Shown here: positions 1-7,891 of the stretch, in pieces
Numbering within the stretch: the first letter of the stretch is position 1
Layout: the number at the start of each line of letters is the position of its first letter
Assembly (NCBI GenBank): GCA_964402975.1
Contig: CAYOEM010000002.1
Coordinates: 248,001-312,000, forward strand
Reading direction: 5' to 3'
DNA: 64,000 bases
Source: CAMDKS01 sp964402975
Lineage (GTDB): Bacteria > Bdellovibrionota_B > Oligoflexia > Oligoflexales > RGVZ01
Notes under the pieces: model-generated
What the model was told of the DNA's origin: nothing
Seen by the model: the letters and a program-made list of their open reading frames with translations, nothing else
The model's database searches: none
Position numbers and translations under genes: made by a program

Positions 1-2
1 CA

Positions 3-569
3 GAGCGCAACATTAGGCACTCGGTCGTCAGGATGATGGGTTACGTGTTGACCGATGTTATTATGAAGTCAAAACGGGAAGGCTCTGAGGCTGCAATAGC
101 GGATAACCCAGCCCTAACATCGGTGAAAAAAGACATAGCAACGGCGTTGAAGACAGACACGGAAAAAAGTAAAGACTACCGCATACCAGATCATTTGAAA
201 GCAGACGAAGCTAAGTTCGCTGATGCAGCTTTTGCTGAGGCGTTTGATTCGTTCTACTGCTCTGCGGAGTCGCAAACTAAAATGGCTAAGAGTTTCCCGA
301 AGACATTTGCCATGTTTCAAGAGATTGCATCCTCGCTCCCTCAAGGCCTTGCAGGCACGCTTGACACCGCAAATACAGCGGCACAAGGCGCAAAAGTTTC
401 CGCCGGTGGCGCGACCAACGAGGAATTCGGCCTGTGGGGACGCTGGGGCTGGGGTAATGGACCCATCAGACAAGGATTTAGTAACTGGGCAAACTACCGA
501 GCAAATGGCGGTGGCTTCATGAATTTCAGGCGATGGTCTAATGGCGGAGGTTTTTTCTTCCGCCGCTGA
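3..569 (+). CDS. 3' part of a gene encoding a possible cyclophane (triceptide-like) RiPP precursor; 5' end outside window
   Basis: The frame is open to the left edge, so the true start may lie upstream; the first Met in view is at 33. Numbering from that Met gives 178 residues. Residues 1-125 are helical, charged and Ala-rich with one Cys (76), and resemble a leader or carrier. Residues 132-178 are very different: only Gly, aromatic, Asn and Arg dominate. They hold repeated aromatic-x-Asn/Arg triplets: WGR, WGN, FSN, WAN, then FMN-FRR-WSN back to back, and a terminal FRR. This layout resembles substrates of radical-SAM/SPASM enzymes that form three-residue cyclophanes (GrrA/Xye/Fxs types). 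No maturase is visible; it could lie upstream. A plain Gly/aromatic-rich exported protein is the alternative. A strong hairpin follows the gene, so it ends its transcript. Confidence 0.6.
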   Translation, partial: ERNIRHSVVRMMGYVLTDVIMKSKREGSEAAIADNPALTSVKKDIATALKTDTEKSKDYRIPDHLKADEAKFADAAFAEAFDSFYCSAESQTKMAKSFPKTFAMFQEIASSLPQGLAGTLDTANTAAQGAKVSAGGATNEEFGLWGRWGWGNGPIRQGFSNWANYRANGGGFMNFRRWSNGGGFFFRR

Positions 570-602
570 GCTGAGCGTGATTAAAAGATCTCTATAAGGG
601 TC

Positions 603-647
603 ACAAGAGGGGGCACGCGTTGCCCCCTCTCTTGTTGTCTATTTTTT
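603..647 (+). terminator. Rho-independent-type terminator after the first gene
   Basis: Arms ACAAGAGGGGGCA (603-615) and TGCCCCCTCTCTTGT (621-635) pair with one or two bulged bases around a 5-nt loop. A T-rich stretch with six T in a row (642-647) follows. It lies 34 bp after the stop codon of the left-edge gene and insulates it from transketolase. Confidence 0.75.
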
Positions 648-761
648 AGGCATTCGCCCCTGATTTCCCAAAAATTCATCTGACTTTCCCTGCCCTTTTC
701 GTTAAATTCCAGGCCTCGACCAGTCAATTCGTCCAACCTCAAAAACAGCGGGGTATCACCC

Positions 762-2717
762 ATGAATCATCAGCAAACCATCGCCGTGCTCAAAGGCCTA
801 GTGATTGATGGGGTCAACAAAGCTAAGTCTGGGCATCCAGGTGGAGCCATGAGCTCAATGGATTTTGCATACATTCTGTTTACGGAGTTTTTGAAGTTTG
901 ATCCAGATGACAGTGAGTGGCTTGGACGGGACCGTTTCATCTTAAGTGCCGGTCATGAATCAATGCTCCTCTATTCTCTCCTACACATGATCGGTTGGCT
1001 TCCGATGGATGAGCTGAAGCGATTTCGCCAACTTCACAGCAAAACACCAGGCCACCCTGAAAACACGCACACCAAAGGAGTTGAATGTACGACGGGGCCT
1101 TTGGGGCAGGGCGTAGCCATGTCCGTGGGCTTCTCGATTGCTGCTCGTCATCTTGCGGCAAGCCTTGATCAGCAACTGTTTGGTCATAAAATCTATGCCC
1201 TCATGGGGGATGGCTGCATGCAAGAAGACGTAACACTAGGTGCTGCATCTCTTGCAGGTCACTTAAAGCTCAATAATCTTGTCTGGTTTTATGATCGCAA
1301 TCGTCAACAAATCTCGGGAAATATAAACCGTGCAACTAGCGACAATGAAGAACTCGTCTTCAAAGGGTTTGGCTGGGACGTGATAACGATTGACGGGCAT
1401 GATCACGACGCGATTAGAAAAGCACTGAACTCTGCCAAGTCTGCTGAACGCCCTGTTTTAATCATTGGTAACACGGTGATGGCAAAAGGCTGCGCCACCC
1501 AAGAGGGCGATCATGAAACACATGGCGCGCCGCTATCAGCGGACGAGCGCCAAAAGACCAAGCAAAAACTTGGCCTACCTGAGGCCGAAGAATTCTATTG
1601 CCCAACCGAAGCTGTCAAACACTTTCAAAGGCAGTATCCCGAGTTACGCGAAACCTCCAAACAGTGGCGCGCCAGTCTTTCAGATCGACTTAAAGATCCG
1701 GCGTTCAAATCCCGCTGGGACAGCTACTACGGAACAAATGACTGGTCGAAACTTAAGCATGTTGCATGGCCCTCGGGGTCAGGCGTAGCCACTCGAAACG
1801 CATTTGGTGATGTATTAAAGCAATGGGCTACTGACATACCAAATCTCATGGGAGGTAGCGCCGACCTTGAGCCATCGAACATGACTGGCCCATTTGCAAA
1901 AGCGGTCGGTGATTTTCAGGCCACAAGCCCGAAGGGGCGAAACCTTGCGTTCGGGGTTCGTGAGTTTCCGATGTCGGCCATTGCTAACGGTATGGCACTG
2001 CATGGCGGCGTCATTCCTTTCGATGCAACGTTTCTCAGTTTTGCCGACTACTCTCGCCCGGCCCTCCGGCTAGGGGCTATTCAAAAAGTGCGAGTGATTC
2101 ATGAGTTCACTCACGATAGTTTCTATCTTGGTGAAGATGGTCCAACCCACCAGCCGGTGGAGCACACCATGAGTCTTCGTCTGATACCCGACTTTTTTGT
2201 CATGCGACCGGCTGATGCCAACGAAACTCAAATCATGATGCAAGAAGCCCTAAAACTATCCCAGCCATCTGCCATCTGCCTGTCACGCCAAAAGCTACCT
2301 GTGCTGGATATTTCTGAATCCGCTGTGAGGGACTGCCGTAAAGGGGCATGGGTCGTGCTCGATCAACCAACTCCGGACCTAGTGATCTTTGCAACTGGTT
2401 CTGAGGTATCACTGGCCCTTGCTGCCGCAAAAAGTCTTTCACAGTTTAAGACAAAGATTGTATCTGTGCCGTGTTGGGAGCTGCTGTTTAAGCAAGACAA
2501 GTCTTTCCTTGAAAAAATCATGACGCCGACGTGCACCAGACGAGTCAGTATCGAAGCAGGAAGCACTCTTGGGTGGCAGCGCTTCACAGGGATGAACGGT
2601 CTTAATATCGGTCTAGACACTTATGGTGCTAGTGCTCCCATGGAGCATCTAGCCGAAGAGTACGGATTCACCCCGGCTAAGGTTGCAGCAGCCATCTCAA
2701 AACACTTTGCGGGCTAA
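762..2717 (+). CDS. tkt: Transketolase
   Basis: 651-residue thiamine-diphosphate enzyme that moves two-carbon ketol units between sugar phosphates in the non-oxidative pentose phosphate pathway (cytoplasm). The N-terminal part shows the substrate motif SGHPGGAMS near residue 23 and the ThDP/Mg motif starting GDGCMQE at 149 with NN at 171-172. The pyrimidine-domain signature GVREFPMSAIANG and the catalytic region LGEDGPTHQPVEH are intact, and the C-terminal domain has FATGSEVS. Length matches the family (about 650-670). The chosen ATG follows a GGGGT stretch at a workable distance. It stands alone behind a terminator and is followed by a small ORF 7 bp downstream, probably co-transcribed. Confidence 0.97.
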   Translation: MNHQQTIAVLKGLVIDGVNKAKSGHPGGAMSSMDFAYILFTEFLKFDPDDSEWLGRDRFILSAGHESMLLYSLLHMIGWLPMDELKRFRQLHSKTPGHPENTHTKGVECTTGPLGQGVAMSVGFSIAARHLAASLDQQLFGHKIYALMGDGCMQEDVTLGAASLAGHLKLNNLVWFYDRNRQQISGNINRATSDNEELVFKGFGWDVITIDGHDHDAIRKALNSAKSAERPVLIIGNTVMAKGCATQEGDHETHGAPLSADERQKTKQKLGLPEAEEFYCPTEAVKHFQRQYPELRETSKQWRASLSDRLKDPAFKSRWDSYYGTNDWSKLKHVAWPSGSGVATRNAFGDVLKQWATDIPNLMGGSADLEPSNMTGPFAKAVGDFQATSPKGRNLAFGVREFPMSAIANGMALHGGVIPFDATFLSFADYSRPALRLGAIQKVRVIHEFTHDSFYLGEDGPTHQPVEHTMSLRLIPDFFVMRPADANETQIMMQEALKLSQPSAICLSRQKLPVLDISESAVRDCRKGAWVVLDQPTPDLVIFATGSEVSLALAAAKSLSQFKTKIVSVPCWELLFKQDKSFLEKIMTPTCTRRVSIEAGSTLGWQRFTGMNGLNIGLDTYGASAPMEHLAEEYGFTPAKVAAAISKHFAG

Positions 2718-2724
2718 GTCTTCC

Positions 2725-2985
2725 ATGGACCAACTGGAACGAGAACAATTTGCTGCCACCATCAAGGGGATTTCACTTGATGAGCAGCGGCGTCAAAAGC
2801 AAACGGCTAGAACTCGAGACCCGGCTGACGACTTTGTGGCTTGGCAGGAAAGATTCATGCATGAGCTTGCCAGTGAATTTGGCCCTTTGCCTGAGTTGTC
2901 AGAAAACGATGACGAGGCTTCTGATCGAGCTTTAGAGGACTACATTAAAAATATGAAAAAAAAATTTCGCCTACGTCTAAAGTAG
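2725..2985 (+). CDS. Small charged protein of unknown function
   Basis: 86 residues if translation starts at the ATG at 2725, 7 bp after the transketolase stop. A longer frame from 2683 would overlap tkt and is less likely. The protein is hydrophilic and helical, rich in Glu, Asp, Arg and Lys, without a signal peptide or membrane segment; it ends in a very basic tail (KKKFRLRLK). I do not recognise a family. Spacing suggests co-transcription with tkt. The basic tail is encoded by the A-run and stem of the terminator of the convergent lipoprotein gene, so the two genes share DNA at their ends. Confidence 0.6.
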   Translation: MDQLEREQFAATIKGISLDEQRRQKQTARTRDPADDFVAWQERFMHELASEFGPLPELSENDDEASDRALEDYIKNMKKKFRLRLK

Positions 2986-2991
2986 GCGAAA
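2953..2991 (-). terminator. Rho-independent terminator of the lectin-like lipoprotein gene
   Basis: A perfect 10-bp stem, TTTCGCCTAC (2965-2974) with GTAGGCGAAA (2982-2991), encloses a 7-nt loop. Read on the minus strand it is followed directly by a long T run, the textbook form. It begins 28 bp past the minus-strand stop. It lies inside the last codons and stop codon of the plus-strand small ORF. Confidence 0.9.
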
Positions 2992-3019
2992 TCGAATGAC
3001 TTAAAATGACCCCATTGGC

Positions 3020-3886
3020 CTAGTAGCAGCCGTTTATAATGCTGCCTGACTGCCAGATAACTTGCTTACTTGTATTTAACACCACAAGATTGCCATTTTT
3101 ACCCAAGGAAAAACCATCAGCTGCCTTGCCGGTCGTTTTCGTATCGAATAGAACAGCGGAGCTCGTCGCAATCACAAAGTTACCATCGGCTTGAAACTGC
3201 GCGCGAACCGCACTCTTACCACCAGTACTTGTTGACCAGATGACGTTCGTACCTTGATATACAACAAAATTACCATCTGCCGCGAAAAGAGCACTGAAGT
3301 TACAGTTTTGAAGCGCATTGTTTGACGTCCCAACGGCACTTAAACCATCTCCCTTCTCAAAGGAAACGCCAAGACCGACGCCAGGTCTCGTGCAAGTACT
3401 TGCGCTCCAAGTACAGCCGATCGCTGCACCACACTCAGCCGAGGTCGTCAGCGGAGAACACTTCATTGGCTGTGGGGCTGCGCTTAGGCCTGAGATTTTA
3501 CAAGCGGAACCGTCCCAACTACACCCCGGGGCGGCTTGGCACTTAGCTTGCGTATTGAGTGGCCCACAAAGCTCAGCTGGGTTTGTCGTTGTAGTTGTAG
3601 TTGTCGAACTAGAAACGCATGCCGTGCCATTCCAGGTACATCCCGAAACTAATCCGCAGGCCGCTTGGGTGGTCTGAGCCTGACAAGTTGGAGCGGCTGG
3701 GGTTTGGTCTCCGGTGCCGGTCGTTGAATTATTGGTTTTGTTACACTCGGCTGGAGGGTTTGGTACGGAACAATCGACACTCGTTGCCGAAGGGTTTCGC
3801 CTGGAAGACCCTGAGTTTTTTTGGTTACAGGCAGCCAACGCGCCTGCGATCATACAGCCAACAATAACGTTCCTGAGTTTGATCAT
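3020..3886 (-). CDS. Lipoprotein with three Cys-rich repeats and a B-type (bulb) lectin domain
   Basis: 288 residues from the ATG at 3886, chosen because it gives a short signal peptide with lipobox ALAAC (Cys20) and a GAGGACC ribosome site upstream; a longer frame from 3958 adds a charged stretch before the signal. Predicted to be lipid-anchored. Residues 68-90, 107-129 and 143-165 are three copies of a unit with pattern C-x8-C-x5-GC-x-W-x5-C, linked by Ser/Thr-rich stretches including a run of seven Thr. The C-terminal 115 residues carry ADGNFVVY, ADGNFVIA and KNGNLVVL, the repeating mannose-site-like motifs of the monocot bulb lectin fold. A surface sugar-binding role is inferred. Downstream is a strong terminator. 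Confidence 0.8.
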   Translation of the reverse strand: MIKLRNVIVGCMIAGALAACNQKNSGSSRRNPSATSVDCSVPNPPAECNKTNNSTTGTGDQTPAAPTCQAQTTQAACGLVSGCTWNGTACVSSSTTTTTTTNPAELCGPLNTQAKCQAAPGCSWDGSACKISGLSAAPQPMKCSPLTTSAECGAAIGCTWSASTCTRPGVGLGVSFEKGDGLSAVGTSNNALQNCNFSALFAADGNFVVYQGTNVIWSTSTGGKSAVRAQFQADGNFVIATSSAVLFDTKTTGKAADGFSLGKNGNLVVLNTSKQVIWQSGSIINGCY

Positions 3887-4087
3887 CGTAAGTGGTCCTC
3901 GTCGAATGGTCTCGTTACCTCGCCTCGTAGCCTTGATTTTATCATGGCTCTTCCCCATTTTGCAGTAACCGAGCAGAAATTACCCACTTCTCCTGCCCCA
4001 GTTAGTCCCGTCATAAAGAAACGTCGAATGATAGTCGTGATAAGATACCTCAAGCGGTCATATTTAAAATATCGAGGTCTTCGTACT

Positions 4088-4942
4088 ATGATTCTGTCTA
4101 AAAGCCTGGTTCAACATTGTATTGCACTTACGATATTATCCTTCTGCGGATGTAAAACTGCCGGAAGCGGTCGCGTCCTATCGACAGAGACCGCGACGAT
4201 GGGCCCTGCAAGATCGACCAAGAATAGCAGTCTAGCGGAGTCCGAATTAGTTATTCCCAAGGATAAATTCTCTGAAAAAATCCGGCGAATCATCGTCACA
4301 AGGCGACCTGCTGCCATTAATCTTGCAAACAAAGGCCAAGTAACGGCCTGCGCCAGAACAGACGCAGCAATCGACCGGGTTGTGACAAGGCTTTTAGCGG
4401 GAAGTAACCTCAAAATAGCCTCTGAGCAAACCCCCGCTATGACGATAGGACTCGCATGCCAAAGTCATGATCTTAAATTACCCGAAACAACGGGCGGCGT
4501 TATTGTGATTTATCCGGAGATCTTAAGAGGACTCAATACCGAGGACCAGCTGGCGGCTCTCATTGCCCATGAGATGGTTCATTACCTGAGATCGCACGAA
4601 GAGGACATCGAAACCACGTTGGATACTTGGATGCCTTTTAGAGAGAACGCAGTAAACAGGTCCAAATGGGAAAACGAAAAAGAGGCTGATCGTCTGGCGG
4701 CGAAATTACTAGCTAGCGCTGGGTTTGACCCATTCGCTGCAGCAGAAGTGCCTGGCTTGGTGGACTTGCAGCTGGCCAATACAGCCCAGTGGAAAGCAGG
4801 CCAAATCAACTTTCCCATGGACTCGGCAGAAGAACGACGCATGCGCGTGCAATTCGAGATTAAATCAAAAAAGTTAAATGGATCTCCCCAAACACCAGGC
4901 GACATGGCCAGTATTAAAGACGAGCTGGCTCAGAGACCTTAA
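4088..4942 (+). CDS. M48-family metallopeptidase, probable lipoprotein
   Basis: 284 residues from the ATG at 4088, which has a GAGGTC stretch upstream and gives a signal sequence; an open frame continues back to 3821 but overlaps the divergent lipoprotein gene. The signal ends in FCGC, an imperfect lipobox. The zinc motif HEMVH (His161, Glu162, His165) and the downstream EKEAD (Glu197 as third ligand) are the M48 signature, as in BepA/YcaL/LoiP-type periplasmic quality-control proteases. There are no tetratricopeptide repeats. Role in envelope protein turnover is inferred. Divergent from the lectin-like lipoprotein and convergent with the persulfide dioxygenase gene. Confidence 0.85.
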   Translation: MILSKSLVQHCIALTILSFCGCKTAGSGRVLSTETATMGPARSTKNSSLAESELVIPKDKFSEKIRRIIVTRRPAAINLANKGQVTACARTDAAIDRVVTRLLAGSNLKIASEQTPAMTIGLACQSHDLKLPETTGGVIVIYPEILRGLNTEDQLAALIAHEMVHYLRSHEEDIETTLDTWMPFRENAVNRSKWENEKEADRLAAKLLASAGFDPFAAAEVPGLVDLQLANTAQWKAGQINFPMDSAEERRMRVQFEIKSKKLNGSPQTPGDMASIKDELAQRP

Positions 4943-4955
4943 TCAAAAAACTAGC

Positions 4956-5813
4956 TCATCGTTCTTTAATGGGCATTTTCAGATAACGGGCGCCGTTGGA
5001 CTCAGGTGCTGGCAAATGGCCGCCGTCAGCATTCACCTGAATGCTTGGAAATAAAAGCCTGGGTGCAGCGAGCGTTTTGTCGCGACTATTTCTAAATGCC
5101 ACGTAATCGCTCTTGGACGTGGACGCCTTGATCTGAATATTTGAAGTCTTTTGCTCGCCTATGGTCGACTCAAACTTTAGTGGCCGGCCATTAGGCTGAT
5201 AGTCGTGACCGGTAAACACCCTGGTCGAGTCGGGAAGTTTGTAAAGCTTCTGAATGCTCTCAAAAAGTGAGTCGGCACTACCGGCTGGAAAATCACAGCG
5301 CCCGGTTCCAGAGTCGGGCATAAATAAAGCATCCCCAGTAAAAAGAGCATCACCGATAAGGTAACTGACACATGCAGGTGTGTGGCCGGGCGTAAAAAAT
5401 GTCTTTATGGTTAGAGAACCTGCCTTGGTCTCACTTCCATCGGCAAGCAAATGATCAAACTGTCGTCCGTCCACGCTAAACCGGTCACCAAAATTAAAGA
5501 CTCCTTTAAACACGGTCTGAACCTCTGTAATTCTCTGCCCCATGGCTACTTTGGCATTTGGGAAAAGCTTCTTCAGCGGTTGTGCACCGGTAATGTGATC
5601 GGCGTGAGCGTGTGTCTCCAAAATAAAATGTAATCGCAAACCTTCGGAACGTATGAAATCCGCGACCTGATGAACTGACGTTAACCGCAAAGAGCCAGAT
5701 GCCAGGTCATAATCCCACACCGAATCAATCACGACGGCGTCTTTCGTCGTCTCATCGTAAACACAATACGTTAAGGTGGACGTGTCTTTGTCAAACCATG
5801 TCTTAATCTGCAT
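4956..5813 (-). CDS. Metallo-beta-lactamase-fold persulfide dioxygenase (ETHE1/Blh-like)
   Basis: 285 residues with the iron-binding motif THAHADH (residues 67-73), the later GHTPACVSY and TGDALF motifs, and GHDYQPNGRPLKFE near the C-terminal half. These match the ETHE1/Blh branch, which oxidises glutathione persulfide to sulfite. Its start overlaps the stop of the upstream YeeE/YedE-type gene by 11 bp, so it is the third gene of a minus-strand operon with two YeeE/YedE-type membrane proteins; a rhodanese lies divergently. This set is the known sulfide/sulfane-sulfur detoxification arrangement (bigR-like operons), although no bigR regulator is present here. Confidence 0.9.
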   Translation of the reverse strand: MQIKTWFDKDTSTLTYCVYDETTKDAVVIDSVWDYDLASGSLRLTSVHQVADFIRSEGLRLHFILETHAHADHITGAQPLKKLFPNAKVAMGQRITEVQTVFKGVFNFGDRFSVDGRQFDHLLADGSETKAGSLTIKTFFTPGHTPACVSYLIGDALFTGDALFMPDSGTGRCDFPAGSADSLFESIQKLYKLPDSTRVFTGHDYQPNGRPLKFESTIGEQKTSNIQIKASTSKSDYVAFRNSRDKTLAAPRLLFPSIQVNADGGHLPAPESNGARYLKMPIKER

Positions 5814-6216
5814 TCAAAAATCCTTCTAACTTCGCTCCAACGAAGTAACAAATAACAAACACCAAAGCTCCCAATGACATGCTTCCCAACGCTGCAATTC
5901 CAGGTCCCGGGCAAATCCCTGCCACACCCCAACCTATTCCAAAAATCGCAGAACCGATAAGAAGTTTTTTATCGACATCTCGTCTTGTGGGCACATGAAG
6001 CTTTTCGTCAAGAATTGGCTTATGCCGCTTTCGTACAAACTGCCAAACGATCATATAAACGGGAATGGCACTTGCCATGACAAACATGAGACTTGGATCC
6101 CAGCGACCCGTGACATCAAGAAACCCCAACACGCGCTCGGGATCTGTCATACCACTCCAGCCAAGACCCAAGCTAAAAACCAAACCCACAACGAATGCGG
6201 TCACTATTAAGTGCAT
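5803..6216 (-). CDS. YeeE/YedE-type sulfur transporter half (DUF6691-like)
   Basis: 137 residues with about four membrane segments. The opening matches the half-transporter family that begins with a GL-x-FSLGLGWSGMTDPERV motif and has an RWDPSLMFV stretch; a second half carries CPGPGIAALG with one Cys. Such halves work in pairs to move thiosulfate or sulfane sulfur over the inner membrane. Its partner lies 13 bp upstream and the persulfide dioxygenase overlaps its 3' end, so all three are one operon. Confidence 0.85.
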   Translation of the reverse strand: MHLIVTAFVVGLVFSLGLGWSGMTDPERVLGFLDVTGRWDPSLMFVMASAIPVYMIVWQFVRKRHKPILDEKLHVPTRRDVDKKLLIGSAIFGIGWGVAGICPGPGIAALGSMSLGALVFVICYFVGAKLEGFLNAD

Positions 6217-6229
6217 GATAGGTCTCCCC

Positions 6230-6643
6230 CTAACGGCCTAGGATAAATACGGTCAGCACACCAAATACCATAAACGTGATCGTGGCGACGATCCCACGCG
6301 GAGACAATCGACCGATCCCGCACACACCATGTCCACTGGTGCACCCATTACCCATCTTTGTGCCAAAACCAACCAAAAGCCCTGCCGCGGCGAGGCGAAG
6401 ATAATTAGATTCAGAAGTTATGTTAGTGAAATTCTCTGGCCATATATTAGACGCAATAAATCCACCAAAAATTGTCCCAACTACAAACAAAACGCGCCAC
6501 GCCGTATCACCTTGCGTAAATTCACTAATTCGGGCCGTAATACCGCTCACACCGAGAACTCGACCCTCAATCAGCAAAAAAGCTGCGGCTGATGCGCCGA
6601 TGATAAGCCCACCCCATACTGCATTGATCCAAGACGGCTCCAT
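6230..6643 (-). CDS. YeeE/YedE family membrane protein, first gene of sulfur operon
   Basis: 137 residues with about four membrane segments and the conserved GNGCTSGHGVCG motif whose Cys pair is thought to relay the sulfur atom in YeeE/TsuA-type channels. It forms a two-gene transporter with the downstream half. A GGGGG stretch precedes the start. The divergent region towards the rhodanese holds the likely shared control sequences. Confidence 0.87.
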   Translation of the reverse strand: MEPSWINAVWGGLIIGASAAAFLLIEGRVLGVSGITARISEFTQGDTAWRVLFVVGTIFGGFIASNIWPENFTNITSESNYLRLAAAGLLVGFGTKMGNGCTSGHGVCGIGRLSPRGIVATITFMVFGVLTVFILGR

Positions 6644-6666
6644 CTTACCCCCGATTTTCCATGATC

Positions 6667-6712
6667 ATCTATTGTACAACGAGACGTAACGAAGCAAAAC
6701 AATATCTATTGT
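6667..6712. repeat. Direct repeat ATCTATTGT in the sulfur divergent promoter region
   Basis: ATCTATTGT occurs at 6667-6675 and again at 6704-6712, 37 bp apart, between the divergent YeeE and rhodanese genes. The right copy overlaps the possible -35 element of the rhodanese promoter. It may be an operator pair for an unlinked regulator, or chance; two copies only. Confidence 0.3.
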
Positions 6713-6738
6713 CCAAAATTGATACAGTTCGCTATACT
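6709..6738 (+). promoter_or_regulatory. Possible sigma-70 promoter for the rhodanese gene
   Basis: TTGTCC (6709-6714) and TATACT (6733-6738) are spaced by 18 bp, close to the consensus, 57 bp before the GTG start. Confidence 0.4.
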
Positions 6739-6795
6739 CGCGTCGAATGTATTAAAGACAACCGATGCATCTAGTATTCGACGGAGACCATACTT

Positions 6796-7134
6796 GTGAC
6801 AACCAAAATAAAAACCTCAACCGTATCTGAAACCTACCAATTCCTGCAGGCAAATAAGCATGCCGTTATGATTGATGTTCGCGAACAAAGTGAGGTTGAT
6901 GAAGCTGCGCCCGCGGTGGGAGTTTTTTTCCCGATGAGCAAAATCAATCCTGAGACATTCGCATCGGATTGTAATGTCAAAAAGGATCAACCACTATTTC
7001 TCTTTTGCAGAAGCGGCGGCAGAAGTATGCGAGTGGCGGAAGCACTGGCGACTCAAGGCTTTAAAGATTTAACCAACGTCACAGGCGGCATAATTGCATG
7101 GCAAGCAGTGGGCCTTCCTCTGAAAAACCGTTAG
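6796..7134 (+). CDS. Single-domain rhodanese
   Basis: 112 residues with the rhodanese loop CRSGGR; Cys71 is the sulfur carrier. MIDVREQSEVDE is the usual CH2A-like opening. Translation starts at GTG 6796 behind CGGAGACC. It probably moves sulfane sulfur between thiols in the cytoplasm, working with the divergent persulfide dioxygenase and YeeE/YedE halves. The GlpE/PspE-like size fits a stand-alone domain. Confidence 0.9.
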   Translation: MTTKIKTSTVSETYQFLQANKHAVMIDVREQSEVDEAAPAVGVFFPMSKINPETFASDCNVKKDQPLFLFCRSGGRSMRVAEALATQGFKDLTNVTGGIIAWQAVGLPLKNR

Positions 7135-7159
7135 CAACCTACGCCGCTTGAACATTTGC

Positions 7160-7627
7160 TCAAGGGCTTCGCCTCAGCAACGCCGTGCAGGTCAAAGGCG
7201 TAAACTGCAGTGTCTGGCGCGGCCCAGAGACAACAACCCCGTCCGGTGGTGGCATCAGGCCAGCAAAACTACGAATAAGCATACCCGAAACACCGGTCAC
7301 AGGCTGATCGTCTGCAATAACGACTGAAGGAACAATAATCGTAAACGAGAGTGATGCGTCGGCGATGCCTCGGTAGTAGCCGCATGCCATGATCCCCATC
7401 ATATCTTGCCTTACACTCACCCTATCCAAGTCGAATTCAGCGCTATCACCCCCAAGACCCAAGTTTGTAACCCGCAACTGGGCTGACCCTGTGTCCAAGG
7501 ACCTGTGAAGGACCGCCGTCTGGGAGTCGCCTTTACACTCAAAACGATTCGCTTCGGCGGCAGTCGCACTGCCGCCAGCCAACTTCGCCCACAAAGCCAC
7601 AACGAAAAACACATGAAAAAAACGCAT
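7160..7627 (-). CDS. Exported protein of unknown function
   Basis: 155 residues from the ATG at 7627, which sits behind a strong GGAGGACC site; an upstream extension to 7699 lacks one. A Sec signal peptide (ending near SATAAEA) is followed by a beta-rich domain with Cys at the start (RFECKGD), middle (MACGYY) and end (PLTCTALL), likely disulfide-bonded in the periplasm. I do not recognise a family. Confidence 0.65.
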   Translation of the reverse strand: MRFFHVFFVVALWAKLAGGSATAAEANRFECKGDSQTAVLHRSLDTGSAQLRVTNLGLGGDSAEFDLDRVSVRQDMMGIMACGYYRGIADASLSFTIIVPSVVIADDQPVTGVSGMLIRSFAGLMPPPDGVVVSGPRQTLQFTPLTCTALLRRSP

Positions 7628-7891
7628 TGTTGGTCCTCCACTGCAAAACGCGCAAATTCCTGCGCGTGTTTGTATTTTACGAGCAAGATTTATGCTCAAT
7701 TAAACCCTCGGTAAATGTTGATCGTCGAAAAAATAGCGCGCGTCTTTTCACTCAATGTTTGAGTTAAATGACACACATTAAACGTTTCAGCACAAGAAAA
7801 TGGGCTGGTCATGTTTTTGCAAAGCAGGACGAGCCAATAGCCGGCTCCCCCGAGCAATAACCAAATTTAACTCGTCTCGGAATCTAAAATC

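Noticed and set aside
3583..3610. Short GTTGTA/GTT repeat run
   Set aside because: It simply encodes the Thr run in the linker of the lectin-like lipoprotein.
3821..4087. N-terminal extension of the M48 protein
   Set aside because: It overlaps the divergent lipoprotein gene, has no signal peptide, and the internal ATG at 4088 gives a proper signal sequence.
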